From Agromyces archimandritae (GTDB taxonomy: Bacteria; Actinomycetota; Actinomycetes; Actinomycetales; Microbacteriaceae), in assembly GCF_018024495.1 (NCBI RefSeq), contig NZ_CP071696.1:3348001-3412000 (forward strand): a DNA stretch of 64,000 nt, given 5' to 3'. This document shows positions 42,047 to 52,191 of the stretch, piece after piece (the first letter of the stretch is position 1; every line of letters starts with the position of its first letter). The notes under the pieces are model-generated. The model was given only the letters and a program-made list of their open reading frames with translations. It was not told the DNA's origin and made no database searches. The position numbers and the translations under genes were made by a program.

Positions 42047-43005
42047 GCGCGCACCACCGCATCCGCCGGCGGTGCGATGAGGTCGATGCCCTGCGTGATG
42101 ACGTCGCCCCAGAGCTCGTCGGGGTCGAGGCGCCGGAGCTCGTCGGCGAGGCAATCGCGGAGACTGCGACGGGGGAGGGCGACGTCGTGGTCCGGCTGGC
42201 CGGGCTGACGCAGGCGTGCGACGCCGGGCTGGTCGCGGATGAGCTCGATCCGGCCCGAGGCGCGTTCGAGGACGACGCCGTGGATGCCCTGGTGCTCGGC
42301 GTCCGCCGGGGCGAGCTCGTACGCGGTCTCGGCGCCGAGCTGCATCCGCAACCACGCCGCGAGCAGCGTCGTCGACGGCGAGTCGACCGAACCGGTCACC
42401 CGCACGTGCGTGACCGGCTCGTACGGCGGCTGGTCGAGCACAGCGGCCAGCTGCGCCCGCCAGAGCGTCAGCCGGGTCCACGCGAAATCGGCGTCGCCCG
42501 GCAGGTAGCTCTCCTGCAGGTAGGCCAGCGCCCCTTGCGGGTCGGGCTGCGAGGAGGCGTCGGTGATGCGCCGCTGGGCGATGCGGCCGAGCGCGGAACG
42601 CCCGGGGATCTGCGGGGCGAGCCCGGGCCACCAGGTGACGACGGGCGCGTCCGGCAACAGCAGACCCATCACGAGGCTCTCCTCGTCGCGTGCGGCCGCA
42701 CCGCAGGCCCGGAGGATGATGACGTCGCTGGCCCCCGCGTCGCCGCCGACGCGGATCTCCGCATCGAGGCGGGCCGGGATCGCGGTGTCCTCGGTGCCGG
42801 GCTCGGTCGAGACGACGATGACCCGCATCGGGTGCTCGCGCGAGGCGTCGTTCGCGGCCTCGATGGCCTCCTCCTCGCCGCCGGGGGCGGTCGCGATGAC
42901 GAGCGTGAGCACGCGGCCGAGGGCGACGACGCCGCCCTCCTCGCGGATCTTCACGAGCGACTTCGAAATGGCGCTCGTCGTCGTGTCGGGCAGGTCGATG
43001 ATCAT
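42043..43005 (-). CDS. opcA: Glucose-6-phosphate dehydrogenase assembly protein OpcA
   Basis: A 320-residue protein specific to actinobacteria and cyanobacteria that activates or assembles Zwf. It begins M-I-I-D-L-P-D-T-T-T, matching relatives, with S-R-E-H-P-M-R-V-I-V-V in the first third and P-D-A-P-V-V-T-W-W-P near the middle. Start ATG 43005 overlaps the zwf stop, and its stop overlaps pgl, so zwf-opcA-pgl are tightly coupled. Confidence 0.95.
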   Translation of the reverse strand: MIIDLPDTTTSAISKSLVKIREEGGVVALGRVLTLVIATAPGGEEEAIEAANDASREHPMRVIVVSTEPGTEDTAIPARLDAEIRVGGDAGASDVIILRACGAAARDEESLVMGLLLPDAPVVTWWPGLAPQIPGRSALGRIAQRRITDASSQPDPQGALAYLQESYLPGDADFAWTRLTLWRAQLAAVLDQPPYEPVTHVRVTGSVDSPSTTLLAAWLRMQLGAETAYELAPADAEHQGIHGVVLERASGRIELIRDQPGVARLRQPGQPDHDVALPRRSLRDCLADELRRLDPDELWGDVITQGIDLIAPPADAVVRA

Positions 43006-44570
43006 GGGCGCCTCCAGATGCGGCCGTCTCGCTCGAGCAGGGCGTCGGCCGAGGCCGGACCCCAGGTGCCGGGCCGATACTGCTCGGGCGGCCCCTGCGT
43101 CGCCCAGAAGCGTTCGATGGGGTCGAGGATCTTCCACGAGAGCTCGACCTCCTCCTGCCGCGGGAAGAGGGGCGGGTCGCCGAGGAGGACGTCCAGGATC
43201 AGCCGCTCGTACGCCTCCGGGCTCGCCTCGGTGAACGCGTGCCCGTAGCCGAAGTCCATGGTCACGTCGCGCACCTGCATCCCGGCACCGGGCACCTTCG
43301 ACCCGAATCGGATCGTGACGCCTTCGTCGGGCTGGACACGGATCACGAGCGCATTCTGGCCGAGTTCGGAGGTCTGGCTGTCGGCGAAGACCTGCTGCGG
43401 GGCGCGTTTGAAGACGACGGCGATCTCGGTCACGCGGCGCCCGAGACGCTTGCCGGCACGCAGATAGAACGGCACGCCCGCCCAGCGGCGGGTGCCGATG
43501 GCGAGCTTCATCGCCGCGTACGTCTCGGTCGTGGATTCGGGGTTCATCCCCTCCTCTTCGAGGAAGCCGATGACGCGTTCGCCGCCCTGCCAGCCGCCCG
43601 AATACTGCCCGCGGGCCGTGCCGGTCGCGAGGTCATCGGGCAGACGCACCGCGGCGAGGATCTTCTCCTTCTCGGCGCGGAGGTCGGCCGCCTCGAACGA
43701 GATCGGCTCCTCCATCGCCGTGAGGGCCAGCAGCTGCAGCAGATGGTTCTGGATGACGTCCCGTGCCGCTCCGATGCCGTCGTAATAGCCGGCGCGGCCG
43801 CCGACGCCGATGTCCTCGGCCATCGTGATCTGGACGTGGTCGACGTAGTTCGCGTTCCAGATCGGTTCGTAGAGCTGGTTCGCGAAGCGCAGCGCCAGGA
43901 TGTTCTGGACCGTCTCCTTGCCGAGGTAGTGGTCGATGCGGAACACCGCATCCGGCGGGAAGACGCTCGCCACGACGTCGTTCAGCTGCCGGGCCGACTC
44001 GAGATCGTGCCCGAACGGCTTCTCGATGACGACGCGGCGCCACTGGCCGTCGCGCTGCTCGGTCAAGCCGGAACGGCGCAGCTGCTCGGTGACGATCGGG
44101 AACGAATTCGGCGGGATCGACAGGTAGAACGCATGGTTGCCCATCGTGCCGCGTTCCCGGTCGAGGTCTTCGACGACGCGGCGCAACCGGTCGAAGGCCT
44201 CGTCGTCCTGGAAGGTGCCCGGGACGAAGCGGATGCCGCGCGAGAGCTGCTTCCACACGTCTTCGCGGAACTCGGTGCGCGCATACTTCTTGACCGAGTC
44301 GTGCACGACGCGCTCGAAGTCCTGATCGGCCCAGTCGCGACGGGCGAACCCGACGAGCGCGAAGCCGGGCGGCAGCAACCCGCGGTTGGCGAGATCGTAG
44401 ACGGCCGGCATGAGCTTCTTGCGCGACAGGTCACCCGTCACCCCGAAGATGATGAGGCTGGACGGGCCGGCGATACGGTTCAGCCGGTAGTCCTTCGGAG
44501 ACCGCAGCGGGTTCCGCCCCGGCCCGATATCGACCGGATGCGTGGGGGCCAGGCGCTCAGTCGATCGCAT
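43002..44570 (-). CDS. zwf: Glucose-6-phosphate dehydrogenase
   Basis: A 522-residue enzyme that oxidises glucose 6-phosphate with NADP. The nucleotide loop is I-F-G-V-T-G-D-L-S-R-K-K and the substrate site R-I-D-H-Y-L-G-K-E-T-V-Q-N. Length is usual. The ATG at 44570 overlaps the end of pgi by 14 bases. Needs OpcA, encoded next. Confidence 0.97.
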   Translation of the reverse strand: MRSTERLAPTHPVDIGPGRNPLRSPKDYRLNRIAGPSSLIIFGVTGDLSRKKLMPAVYDLANRGLLPPGFALVGFARRDWADQDFERVVHDSVKKYARTEFREDVWKQLSRGIRFVPGTFQDDEAFDRLRRVVEDLDRERGTMGNHAFYLSIPPNSFPIVTEQLRRSGLTEQRDGQWRRVVIEKPFGHDLESARQLNDVVASVFPPDAVFRIDHYLGKETVQNILALRFANQLYEPIWNANYVDHVQITMAEDIGVGGRAGYYDGIGAARDVIQNHLLQLLALTAMEEPISFEAADLRAEKEKILAAVRLPDDLATGTARGQYSGGWQGGERVIGFLEEEGMNPESTTETYAAMKLAIGTRRWAGVPFYLRAGKRLGRRVTEIAVVFKRAPQQVFADSQTSELGQNALVIRVQPDEGVTIRFGSKVPGAGMQVRDVTMDFGYGHAFTEASPEAYERLILDVLLGDPPLFPRQEEVELSWKILDPIERFWATQGPPEQYRPGTWGPASADALLERDGRIWRRP

Positions 44571-46155
44571 CGAACAGCGCCGCGAGGTCCGCGGAGGGAT
44601 CGGTGAGGGTGAGCGTCAGCACGGGGCGCCCGTGCGCGGCCAGGACGCCGGCGTCACCGGATGCCTGCGCGGCGATGAGGCGCCCGAAGCCGAACGGACG
44701 ACCGGGGATCTCGAGATCCACGGCGGCATGCTGCGTGATCTGCAGGAACACCCCGTTCGCCGGACCGCCCTTGTGGTACTGGCCCGTCGAGTGCAGGAAT
44801 CGCGGCCCCCACCCGAAGGTGACGGGGCGCCCGGCGCGGGCGGCGAGCTTCGCGCGCAGCCCGACGAGCTCGGGGAATGCCACGCGGTCGACGTAGGCCT
44901 GGACCGCGAGGTATCCGTCGCCGGGCAGCTCCTCGAGCAGCACGTCGATGGCCGAGGCGAGATCGCTCGCGGCCCCGATGACCTCCGGGGTTCCGCGCAC
45001 CTCGACGCCGTCGGCGACGAAGGCCGCCGGCGAGGGAGCGGGCTGCGCGTCGAGCAGTTCGCGGGCCGCGGCCTTGGCGGCCTCCACGTCGGGCTGGTCG
45101 AACGGGTCGATCCCGAGCAGCACGCCGGCGACGGCCGTGGCGACCTCCCAGACGAAGAACTGCGCGCCGAGCGGGCCCGAAATGCGAATCTCGTCGACCT
45201 CGGCGACGGGCACCTCGCCAGCGTCGGCGACGAGGCGCACGAGCTGCAGATCCGGCAAACCAGCGGCGAGCTCGGGCGCATCCGGCTCGAGCACGACGGG
45301 GAGGACGCCCGTGCCCTGCTTGCCCGTCGACTCGGCGATGAGCTGCTCGGCCCAGTCTCCGAAGCCGGCGATGGCGGTGCCGTCGGCGACGATGCCGAGC
45401 TTGTCGCGGCGCGGCTCGGTCGCGGCGATCGCGGCGCCGAGCACGAGGCCGGGGTTCGCCGGGTCGTCGCTCGCGAGCACCCCGGCCACCGCATCGGCCT
45501 CGTCGAGGAGGGCACCGAGATCCACACCCGCAAGGCCGGAGGGGACGAGCCCGAAGGCGGTGAGCGCCGAATAGCGGCCGCCGACGTTCGGATCGGCGTT
45601 GAACACGCGGTAGCCGGCTTCGCGGGCCGAGGCGTCGAGCGGAGAGCCCGGATCGGTGACGATGACGATCCGTTCGGCCGGGTCGATGCCGGCGTCCCGG
45701 AACGCCTGCTCGAACACGCGCCGCTGGCTGTCCGTCTCGACCGTGGAGCCGGACTTCGACGACACGACGAGGGCCGTCCGGTCGAGCCGGTCGTCGAGGG
45801 CGGCGCGCACCTGGCCGGGTTCGGTGGAGTCGAGGACGGTGAGCTCGACGCCGGCCGTGCGGGTGATGACCTCGGGAGCGAGCGACGAACCGCCCATGCC
45901 GGCCAGGACGATGCGCGTCACACCGCGTGCGGCCAGCTCTTCGCGCAGCGCGAGGATCTCGGGCACGAGCGGACGCGAGACGGCGACCGCCTCCGTCCAT
46001 CCCAGCCGGATCGCGGCCTCGGCCTCCGCGGCCGGCCCCCACAGGGTCGCGTCCTTCGCGGCGATCCGACTCGCGATGCGGGCCTCGACGAGGCCGGGAA
46101 CGGCCCGCTCCACGGCCTCCGCGGCGGCGCCGCCGACGACGATGCCGACGCTCAT
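44557..46155 (-). CDS. pgi: Glucose-6-phosphate isomerase
   Basis: A 532-residue isomerase linking glycolysis and the pentose phosphate pathway. [10 protein letters not shown], the [11 protein letters not shown] phosphate loop and the V-T-D-P-G-S-P-L strand mark the first SIS domain; the C-terminal half has [13 protein letters not shown]. This variant resembles the Pgi half of bifunctional transaldolase/Pgi proteins; here the two are separate but joined by an ATGA overlap. Its location between tal and zwf, instead of elsewhere, is a variant of the actinobacterial operon. Confidence 0.93.
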   Translation of the reverse strand: MSVGIVVGGAAAEAVERAVPGLVEARIASRIAAKDATLWGPAAEAEAAIRLGWTEAVAVSRPLVPEILALREELAARGVTRIVLAGMGGSSLAPEVITRTAGVELTVLDSTEPGQVRAALDDRLDRTALVVSSKSGSTVETDSQRRVFEQAFRDAGIDPAERIVIVTDPGSPLDASAREAGYRVFNADPNVGGRYSALTAFGLVPSGLAGVDLGALLDEADAVAGVLASDDPANPGLVLGAAIAATEPRRDKLGIVADGTAIAGFGDWAEQLIAESTGKQGTGVLPVVLEPDAPELAAGLPDLQLVRLVADAGEVPVAEVDEIRISGPLGAQFFVWEVATAVAGVLLGIDPFDQPDVEAAKAAARELLDAQPAPSPAAFVADGVEVRGTPEVIGAASDLASAIDVLLEELPGDGYLAVQAYVDRVAFPELVGLRAKLAARAGRPVTFGWGPRFLHSTGQYHKGGPANGVFLQITQHAAVDLEIPGRPFGFGRLIAAQASGDAGVLAAHGRPVLTLTLTDPSADLAALFDAID

Positions 46156-47261
46156 CGGGCGGCCTCCAGCGCTCCGCGGACCGTGTCGAGGAGTTCGTTC
46201 CACGACACGATGAACTTGTCGACGCCCTCCCGTTCGAGCAGTGCCGTGACGTCGTCGTAGTCGATGCCGACCGCGGCGAGCGCGTCGAGGGCCGCCTTCG
46301 CATCGGCGGCCGCACCCGTGACGGTGTCGCCGGCGATCTCGGCGTGGTCGAAGGTCGCCTCGAGGGTCTTCTCGGGCATCGTGTTCACGACGCCGGGGGC
46401 GACCAGTTCCGTCACATACAGGGTGTCGGGCAGGGCCGGATCCTTCACCCCGGTCGACGCCCACAGCGGCCGCTGCCGCTTCGCGCCCGCATCCAGGAGC
46501 GCCTTCGCACGCTCGCTCGCGAACTCGTCCAGGTAGAGGGCGTAGGCCAGACGCGCGTTCGCGATGCCGCCCGTCGACTTCAGCGCGAGCGCCTCCTCGG
46601 TGCCGATCGCGGCGAGGCGCTTGTCGATCTCCGTGTCGACGCGCGAGACGAAGAACGACGCCACCGAGTGGATCTGCGACAGGTCGAGGCCGGCGGCCTT
46701 CGCCTGCTCGAGACCGGTGAGATACGCGTCGACGACCTGACGGTGCCGTTCGAGGCTGAAGATCAGCGTCACGTTCACGCTGATGCCCTTCGCGATCGAC
46801 GCCGTGATGGCTTCGAGGCCCTCGACGGTCGCCGGGATCTTGATCATCGCGTTCGGACGGTCGACTTTCGCCCAGAGCTCCTCGGCCTGGGCGATCGTAC
46901 CGGCCGCATCGTGCGCCAGCACGGGGGAGACCTCGATCGAAACGCGACCGTCGTAGCCGTCGGTCGACTCGTACACCGGCGCGAAGACGCCGGCGGCGTT
47001 GCGCACATCGTCGGTGGTGATGTCGAACACGGCCTGTTCGGCATCCGCACCCGAAGCCGCCAAAGCGGCCAGCTGACCCGTGTAGCCGTCGCCCTTCGCG
47101 AGGGCCCCGGCGAAGATCGTCGGGTTCGTGGTGACGCCGACGACGTCGCGTTCGCGGATGAGTCGCTCGAGATCGCCCGACTCGATGCGGGAGCGCGAGA
47201 GGTCGTCGAGCCAGATGCTCACGCCGGCCTCGGAGAGGCGGGCGGTGGGAGTGGTGGACAT
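46152..47261 (-). CDS. tal: Transaldolase
   Basis: A 369-residue TIM barrel that moves dihydroxyacetone units between sugar phosphates. The Schiff-base Lys lies in [18 protein letters not shown] near residue 40 and the [10 protein letters not shown] strand are typical of the long (actinobacterial) class. Starts at 47261 (S-T-T-P-T-A-R-L-S) or 47270 are possible; AAGGAG lies just upstream of both, and 47261 matches relatives better. The stop overlaps pgi. Confidence 0.95.
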   Translation of the reverse strand: MSTTPTARLSEAGVSIWLDDLSRSRIESGDLERLIRERDVVGVTTNPTIFAGALAKGDGYTGQLAALAASGADAEQAVFDITTDDVRNAAGVFAPVYESTDGYDGRVSIEVSPVLAHDAAGTIAQAEELWAKVDRPNAMIKIPATVEGLEAITASIAKGISVNVTLIFSLERHRQVVDAYLTGLEQAKAAGLDLSQIHSVASFFVSRVDTEIDKRLAAIGTEEALALKSTGGIANARLAYALYLDEFASERAKALLDAGAKRQRPLWASTGVKDPALPDTLYVTELVAPGVVNTMPEKTLEATFDHAEIAGDTVTGAAADAKAALDALAAVGIDYDDVTALLEREGVDKFIVSWNELLDTVRGALEAAR

Positions 47262-47286
47262 TGCGATCATTTCTCCTTCTCGCCCG

Positions 47287-49377
47287 TCACGCGGCGAGCG
47301 ATGCCTTCGCGGCCTCGACCACGGCCTCGGCCGTGATCCCGAACTCGCGGAACAGGGTCTGGTAGTCGGCGCTCGCACCGAAGTGCTCGATCGACACGGC
47401 ACGGCCGCGGTCGCCGATGTAGGGTCGCCATCCGAGCGCGATGCCGGCCTCGACCGATACGCGCGCCATGACGGATGCCGGCAGCACCTGCTCGCGGTAC
47501 TCGGCAGGCTGCTCCTCGAACCACTCGAGCGAGGGTGCCGAAACGACGCGTGCGTTGATCCCGTCGGCGGCGAGCGCTTCGCGCGCGGCGACCGCCAGCT
47601 GGACCTCGGATCCCGTCGCCATGAGGATGACATCGGGCGTCCCGCCCGGCGCCTCGGCGAGCACGTACGCGCCCTTGGCGACGCCGGCGGCGGATGCCAG
47701 GGCGTCGCCCGAAGCCTCCCCGTCGCCGCGTTCGAACACGGGCACGTTCTGACGCGTGAGCGCGATGCCCGTCGGCCCGCCGCGACGCTTCAGGATCTCG
47801 AGCCAGGCCGCGGCCGTCTCGTTCGCGTCGGCCGGACGGACGACCGTCATGCCCGGGATCGCGCGGAGCGCCGTGAGCTGCTCGATCGGCTGATGCGTCG
47901 GGCCGTCCTCGCCGAGCGCGACGGAGTCGTGCGTCCAGACGAAGATCGAGGGCACCTGCATGAGCGCGGCCAGCCGCACCGCAGGGCGCATGTAGTCGCT
48001 GAAGATGAGGAACGTGCCGCCGAACGCGCGCGTCGGGCCGTGCAGCACGATCCCGTTCAGGATCGAGGCCATCGCGTGCTCGCGGATGCCGAAGTGCAGC
48101 ACCCGGCCGTACGGGTCGCCGCTGAACTCGTGCGTCGACCACTCGGGCGGGTTGAACGAGGACGCGCCCTTGATGGTCGTGAGGTTCGACTCGGCCAGGT
48201 CGGCCGATCCGCCCCACAGCTCCGGCAGACGCTCGGCGAGGGCGTTGATCACCTTGCCCGAGGCGGCCCGTGTCGACACGGCCGTTCCGGACTCGAAGAC
48301 GGGGAGCGCCTCAGCGATATCCGCCGGCAGCTCGCCGGCCTCGAGACGGTCCAACAGCGCCTTGCGCTCCGGGTTCGCAGTCGCCCAGGCGTCGAAGGCG
48401 CGCTGCCACTCCTCGCGGGCGGCCGCACCGCGCCCGACGGCACCGCGCGTGTGCGAGATGACGTCGTCGGCGACGGCGAAGTGCTGCTCCGGGTCGAAGC
48501 CGAGCGCACGCTTCGTCGCCGCGAGCTCCTCGGCTCCGAGAGCCGAACCGTGCACCTTGCCCGTGTTCTGCTTGCCGGGGGAGGGCCAGCCGATGATCGT
48601 CTTCAGGATGATGATCGACGGCTTCGCCTGCTCGCCCTTGGCCGCCTCGATCGCCCGGTGCAGCTCGGCGACGTCCTCGACGTACTGCCCGGTCTTCTTC
48701 CAGTCGACCGTCTGCACATGCCATCCGTACGCCTCGTAGCGTTCGGCGACGTTCTCGGTGAAGGCGACGTTCGTGTCGTCCTCGATCGAGATCTGGTTCG
48801 CGTCGTAGATCACGACGAGGTTGCCGAGCCCCTGGTGGCCCGCGAGCGAGGACGCCTCGCTCGTCACGCCCTCCTGCAGGTCGCCGTCGCTGGCGATCAC
48901 ATAGACGAAGTGGTCGAAGGGGCTGTCGCCGGCCGGAGCCTCCGGGTCGAAGAGGCCGCGCTCGTAGCGCGACGCGTACGCGAAGCCGACGGCCGAGGCC
49001 AGGCCCTGGCCGAGCGGACCCGTGGTGATCTCGACACCGGCCGTATGACCGTATTCAGGGTGGCCCGGCGTCTTCGAGCCCCAGGTGCGCAGCGCCTGCA
49101 GATCCTCGAGCTCGAGTCCGTCGCCCGCGTAGTACAACTGCACGTACTGGGTGAGGGAGGAATGGCCGGCCGACAGGATGAACCGGTCGCGCCCGAGCCA
49201 CCCATGATCGGCGGGGTCGCGGCGCATGACCTTCTGGAAGAGGAGATAGGCGGCCGGGGCGAGGCTCATCGCGGTGCCCGGATGCCCGTTGCCCACCTTC
49301 TCGACCGCGTCGGCCGCGAGCACGCGCGCCGTATCGACCGCCCGGTCGTCGATGGGTTCCCACTGCAGTGTTGACAC
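47287..49377 (-). CDS. tkt: Transketolase
   Basis: A 696-residue thiamine-diphosphate enzyme. [10 protein letters not shown] opens the substrate site, and the ThDP motif starts at S-D-G-D-L-Q-E-G and ends near Y-D-A-N-Q-I. The frame is open to 49452, but GTG 49377 (S-T-L-Q-W-E-P-I-D) gives the standard length and start; GGAAGG lies 12 bases upstream, slightly far. First gene of the operon tkt-tal-pgi-zwf-opcA-pgl. Confidence 0.95.
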   Translation of the reverse strand: MSTLQWEPIDDRAVDTARVLAADAVEKVGNGHPGTAMSLAPAAYLLFQKVMRRDPADHGWLGRDRFILSAGHSSLTQYVQLYYAGDGLELEDLQALRTWGSKTPGHPEYGHTAGVEITTGPLGQGLASAVGFAYASRYERGLFDPEAPAGDSPFDHFVYVIASDGDLQEGVTSEASSLAGHQGLGNLVVIYDANQISIEDDTNVAFTENVAERYEAYGWHVQTVDWKKTGQYVEDVAELHRAIEAAKGEQAKPSIIILKTIIGWPSPGKQNTGKVHGSALGAEELAATKRALGFDPEQHFAVADDVISHTRGAVGRGAAAREEWQRAFDAWATANPERKALLDRLEAGELPADIAEALPVFESGTAVSTRAASGKVINALAERLPELWGGSADLAESNLTTIKGASSFNPPEWSTHEFSGDPYGRVLHFGIREHAMASILNGIVLHGPTRAFGGTFLIFSDYMRPAVRLAALMQVPSIFVWTHDSVALGEDGPTHQPIEQLTALRAIPGMTVVRPADANETAAAWLEILKRRGGPTGIALTRQNVPVFERGDGEASGDALASAAGVAKGAYVLAEAPGGTPDVILMATGSEVQLAVAAREALAADGINARVVSAPSLEWFEEQPAEYREQVLPASVMARVSVEAGIALGWRPYIGDRGRAVSIEHFGASADYQTLFREFGITAEAVVEAAKASLAA

Positions 49378-49515
49378 TTTGGAGCTGATCCTTCCGATCG
49401 TGACGGCGCCGAGCACCCGGAAGATCCCGGATGCGTCGAGCGTTCGGGTCACGCCGACGATGCGTCATTCCGGCGTTCTCGGGCCGGATCCCCACGCCAC
49501 CGTGCGCGCACCCTC

Positions 49516-49521
49516 AGTATA
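49516..49521 (-). promoter_or_regulatory. -10 box (TATACT) of the tkt operon
   Basis: On the minus strand TATACT (49521-49516) is the best -10 in the 288-base tkt-cyoE gap. It implies a leader of about 130 bases before GTG 49377. No convincing -35. Confidence 0.45.
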
Positions 49522-49605
49522 GGGATTCGGATATGCCGCCGATATTGCGTGACGCTCACGAGGGACGCGATGGACGGTGAGGCCGCCGGCGCCCCGGAGA
49601 GGCCG

Positions 49606-49611
49606 TAGAAT
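49606..49611 (+). promoter_or_regulatory. -10 box (TAGAAT) of cyoE
   Basis: TAGAAT is followed by 7 bases and a GTG at 49619 that is out of frame with cyoE. From this start point cyoE ATG 49666 would have a 47-base leader with GGAAGAGG ahead of it. Confidence 0.45.
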
Positions 49612-49665
49612 CGGAGGGGTGCGCGCCGTCTCCGGTCGCGCATGCGTCTGCGTGGAAGAGGTTCG

Positions 49666-50589
49666 ATGGACACCGCCGTGGAGGAGATCCGCACGAGGCC
49701 CGCCGGCATCGGCTGGAAGCGGAAGGTCGCCGCCTACGTCTCGCTCACCAAGCCGCGCGTCGTCGAGCTGCTGCTCGTCGTCACGGTGCCGGCCATGATC
49801 CTCGCCGCAGACGGCATCCCGGACCTCTGGCTCGTCGTCGCCACCCTCATCGGCGGGTACCTCAGCGCAGGAGCCGCCGGTTCGTTCAACTGCTATATCG
49901 ACCGCGACATCGACCGCGTCATGAAGCGCACCAGCAAGCGGCCCCTCGTCACCGGCGAACTCAGCGACCGCGAAGCGCTCGTGTTCTCCTGGACCCTCGC
50001 CGTCGTCTCCACCGTCTGGTTCGCCGTCTTCACCAACTGGCTCGCCACCGCGCTCTCGGTCGCCGCCGTCCTGCTCTACGTCGTCTTCTACACGCTCATC
50101 CTGAAGCGCCGCACCTCGCAGAACATCATCTGGGGCGGCATCGCCGGCTGCATGCCCGTGCTCATCGGCTGGGCCGCCGTCACCGGCAGCCTCGACTGGG
50201 CGCCCTTCATCCTCTTCCTCATCATCTTCCTCTGGACACCCCCGCACTACTGGCCGCTGTCCATGAAATACCGCGAAGACTACGCCGCCGCAGGCGTCCC
50301 CATGCTCGCCGTCGTCCGCGGCCGCGCACAGGTCGGCCTGCAGGTCATCCTCTACGGCTGGGCGATGGTCGCCAGCTCCCTCATCCTCATCCCCGTCGCC
50401 GGCATGGGCCTGACCTACACCGCCGTCGCGATCGGCGTCGGCGGCTGGTTCATCTACGAGACCCACCGCCTCTACAACCGGGCCATCCGCCACGCCGACG
50501 TCTCGCCCATGCGCGTCTTCCACGGCTCGATCGTCTTCCTCTCCCTCATCTTCCTCGCCGTCGGCGTGGACCCGCTGCTGCCGTTCTGA
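49666..50589 (+). CDS. cyoE: Heme o synthase (protoheme IX farnesyltransferase)
   Basis: A 307-residue UbiA-family membrane prenyltransferase that adds farnesyl to heme b, the first step to heme A for cytochrome aa3. The N-x3-D-x3-D motif reads [11 protein letters not shown], and the second motif includes [13 protein letters not shown]. Eight to nine hydrophobic segments. Start ATG 49666 has GGAAGAGG just upstream; ATG 49642 would add eight residues. It is divergent from tkt (the actinobacterial ctaB-tkt pair) and converges on ctaA. Confidence 0.95.
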   Translation: MDTAVEEIRTRPAGIGWKRKVAAYVSLTKPRVVELLLVVTVPAMILAADGIPDLWLVVATLIGGYLSAGAAGSFNCYIDRDIDRVMKRTSKRPLVTGELSDREALVFSWTLAVVSTVWFAVFTNWLATALSVAAVLLYVVFYTLILKRRTSQNIIWGGIAGCMPVLIGWAAVTGSLDWAPFILFLIIFLWTPPHYWPLSMKYREDYAAAGVPMLAVVRGRAQVGLQVILYGWAMVASSLILIPVAGMGLTYTAVAIGVGGWFIYETHRLYNRAIRHADVSPMRVFHGSIVFLSLIFLAVGVDPLLPF

Positions 50590-50601
50590 GCTGGATTGCA
50601 C

Positions 50602-50835
50602 GCCGGTCCCTGCCCGGCGTGCCGCGGTTGGCTCGGGTGGATGGCCGGGATCGGCGGCGAGCAAGTCGCCGCCTTGTGGAGCGTGTTACGGGTGTCGGTG
50701 GGGCCGGTCCCTGCCCGGCGTGCCGCGGTCGGGTCGGGTGGATGGCCGGGTTCGGCGGCGAGCAAGTCGCCGCCTTGTAGAGCGTGTTACGCCTGTCGGT
50801 GGGGCCGGTCCCCGCCCGGCGTGCCGCGGTCGGGT
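50602..50835 (+). repeat. 101-bp tandem repeat, 2.3 copies
   Basis: Unit 1 is 50602-50702, unit 2 50703-50803 and a partial unit 50804-50835; period is exactly 101. Each full unit carries a perfect 8-bp hairpin GGCGGCGA-GCAAG-TCGCCGCC (50653-50673 and 50754-50774). The array begins 13 bases after the cyoE stop, so the hairpins may also end cyoE transcription. No coding function is evident. Together with the hairpin repeats this fills the gene-free stretch 50590-51243. Confidence 0.85.
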
Positions 50836-50864
50836 GCATGGCGCGCCGGCCGCATCCAGCCAGC

Positions 50865-50946
50865 GCCACGGAATCGGAGATCGCCACGGATTCGGATGGA
50901 TGGAGCTGAATCCGTCCGAAATCGTGGTGAGATCCGGAAATGCGGC
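50865..50946 (+). repeat. Hairpin repeat, copy A
   Basis: A 39-base left arm (50865-50903) identical to copy B exactly 200 bases downstream, followed by a diverged right arm pairing with it at about 21 of 27 positions. The core is GGAGATCGCC on the left. Confidence 0.7.
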
Positions 50947-51064
50947 CCTGTCCGGCTCGGCTCGGATAGGAGCAAACGGATCGGCCCTGCCCGGCCCGGC
51001 CCTGCCCGGCTCGGCTCGAAGCAAACGCATCTGACCGTTGCCCCGCGCGCTACATGGGCAATCC

Positions 51065-51146
51065 GCCACGGAATCGGAGATCGCCACGGATTCGGATGGA
51101 TGGGGCGGGAATCATCCGGATCCGTGGCGATCTCCGAAGCGGTGGC
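51065..51146 (+). repeat. Hairpin repeat, copy B (best preserved)
   Basis: Left arm 51065-51103 and right arm to 51146. CGGAGATCGCCACGGAT pairs perfectly with ATCCGTGGCGATCTCCG, and the outer GCCAC pairs with GTGGC. The predicted stem is over 20 bp. It ends about 100 bases before the DUF559-type gene. Confidence 0.75.
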
Positions 51147-51243
51147 GGGCGACCTCTCCTCCCCAACGCGCTGCGACCCGATGCACTTCACAGATCCGGG
51201 AATCCGGGGGATGCGACGGCGTTCCGTGCGGCAGGGTGTCCGC

Positions 51244-52071
51244 ATGCCAGTTCTCGACCAGACGATGCGACGGCACAACGGCGTCGCACGCATGACCACC
51301 CTGCAACGCGAAGGCCACACCCGCCACCTGCTCCGCCGGGCGATCTCCGACGGGCGTCTCGAACGCATCCGCCCCGGCTGGGTGTGCGTTCCCGGCGCCG
51401 ACCGGGAACTCGTGACCGCGGCGCGAACGGGATCCGTGCTCACCTGCGTCACCCAGGCCCGGCGCCTCGGCCTCTGGGTGCTCCACGAGGACGAACCCCA
51501 CGTCGCGACCGATCCGCACGGCTCGACGCCCAGGATCGACGGCAGATTGCACTGGGCCCTTCCGCCCGTCCGGCGCCACCCCGATGCCATCACCGATCCC
51601 ATCGAGAACGTGCTGGTGCTCGTCGCCGCTTGCCAACCGCACGAGGCGGCGCTGGCGGTGTGGGAATCGGCGCTGCGGATGGGTGCCGTTTCCAAAGACG
51701 CGCTCGCGAGGCTCCCGCTGACCGCGCACGCTCGCAGGCTTCTGCGTGAGGCGATGATCACCGCGGACTCGGGTCTCGAGACGATCGTCCACGATCGCCT
51801 GCACTGGCTCGGTGTGCGGATCGTGCCGCAGGCATGGGTCGAAGGGCATCGCGTCGACTTCCTCATCGGGGATCGCCTGGTCGTCCAGATCGACGGCGGA
51901 ACCCATGTCGGCGCGCAGCGCAACGCGGACAACGCCCACGACGCTGCGCTCATGCTGCGCGGCTATCACGTCATCCGGATCGGATATCGGCAGGTCATCG
52001 ATGATTGGGCGGGCGTGCAGGACGTCATCGTGCGCGCCGTCGCCCAGAACCTGCACCGCCGTGCGGCCTGA
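51244..52071 (+). CDS. DUF559-type (Vsr-fold) endonuclease-like protein with N-terminal winged-helix domain
   Basis: About 275 residues. The N-terminus (about 8-50) resembles the AbiEi-type winged-helix region (T-L-Q-R-E-G-H-T-R-H-L-L-R-R-A, R-I-R-P-G-W-V). The C-terminal 90 residues resemble DUF559 of the PD-(D/E)xK fold: an S-G-L-E helix Glu, H-R-V-D-F-L-I, then V-V-Q-I-D-G-G-T-H where Glu is more usual than Gln. Such proteins are common, scattered accessory genes in actinobacteria with no proven role. ATG 51244 has a weak Shine-Dalgarno (AGGG); ATG 51211 is possible. Flanked on both sides by hairpin repeats, between convergent cyoE and ctaA. Confidence 0.75.
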   Translation: MPVLDQTMRRHNGVARMTTLQREGHTRHLLRRAISDGRLERIRPGWVCVPGADRELVTAARTGSVLTCVTQARRLGLWVLHEDEPHVATDPHGSTPRIDGRLHWALPPVRRHPDAITDPIENVLVLVAACQPHEAALAVWESALRMGAVSKDALARLPLTAHARRLLREAMITADSGLETIVHDRLHWLGVRIVPQAWVEGHRVDFLIGDRLVVQIDGGTHVGAQRNADNAHDAALMLRGYHVIRIGYRQVIDDWAGVQDVIVRAVAQNLHRRAA

Positions 52072-52075
52072 GTTC

Positions 52076-52176
52076 GCCGCGGATTCGGAGATCGCCGCGG
52101 ACTCGGATGGATGGAGCGGGGATGCATCCGGAACGGTGGTGATCTCCGGAACGGTGGCGATCTCCGGAGCGGCGGC
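52076..52176 (+). repeat. Hairpin repeat, copy C
   Basis: The left arm (52076-52114) differs from copy A at four positions. The right arm contains GATCTCCGGA-ACGGTGG twice in a row. It starts 4 bases after the stop of the DUF559-type gene and has the same orientation as A and B. Confidence 0.7.
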
Positions 52177-52191
52177 GGTTTTCGAGGCTCG

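Noticed and set aside
50690..50810. TGTCGGTG copies inside the 101-bp repeat as damage-type promoters
   Set aside because: No TANNNT lies 8 bases downstream; the sequence there is GC only.
50602..50835. 101-bp tandem repeat as a CRISPR array
   Set aside because: Units abut directly without unique spacers and no cas genes are present.
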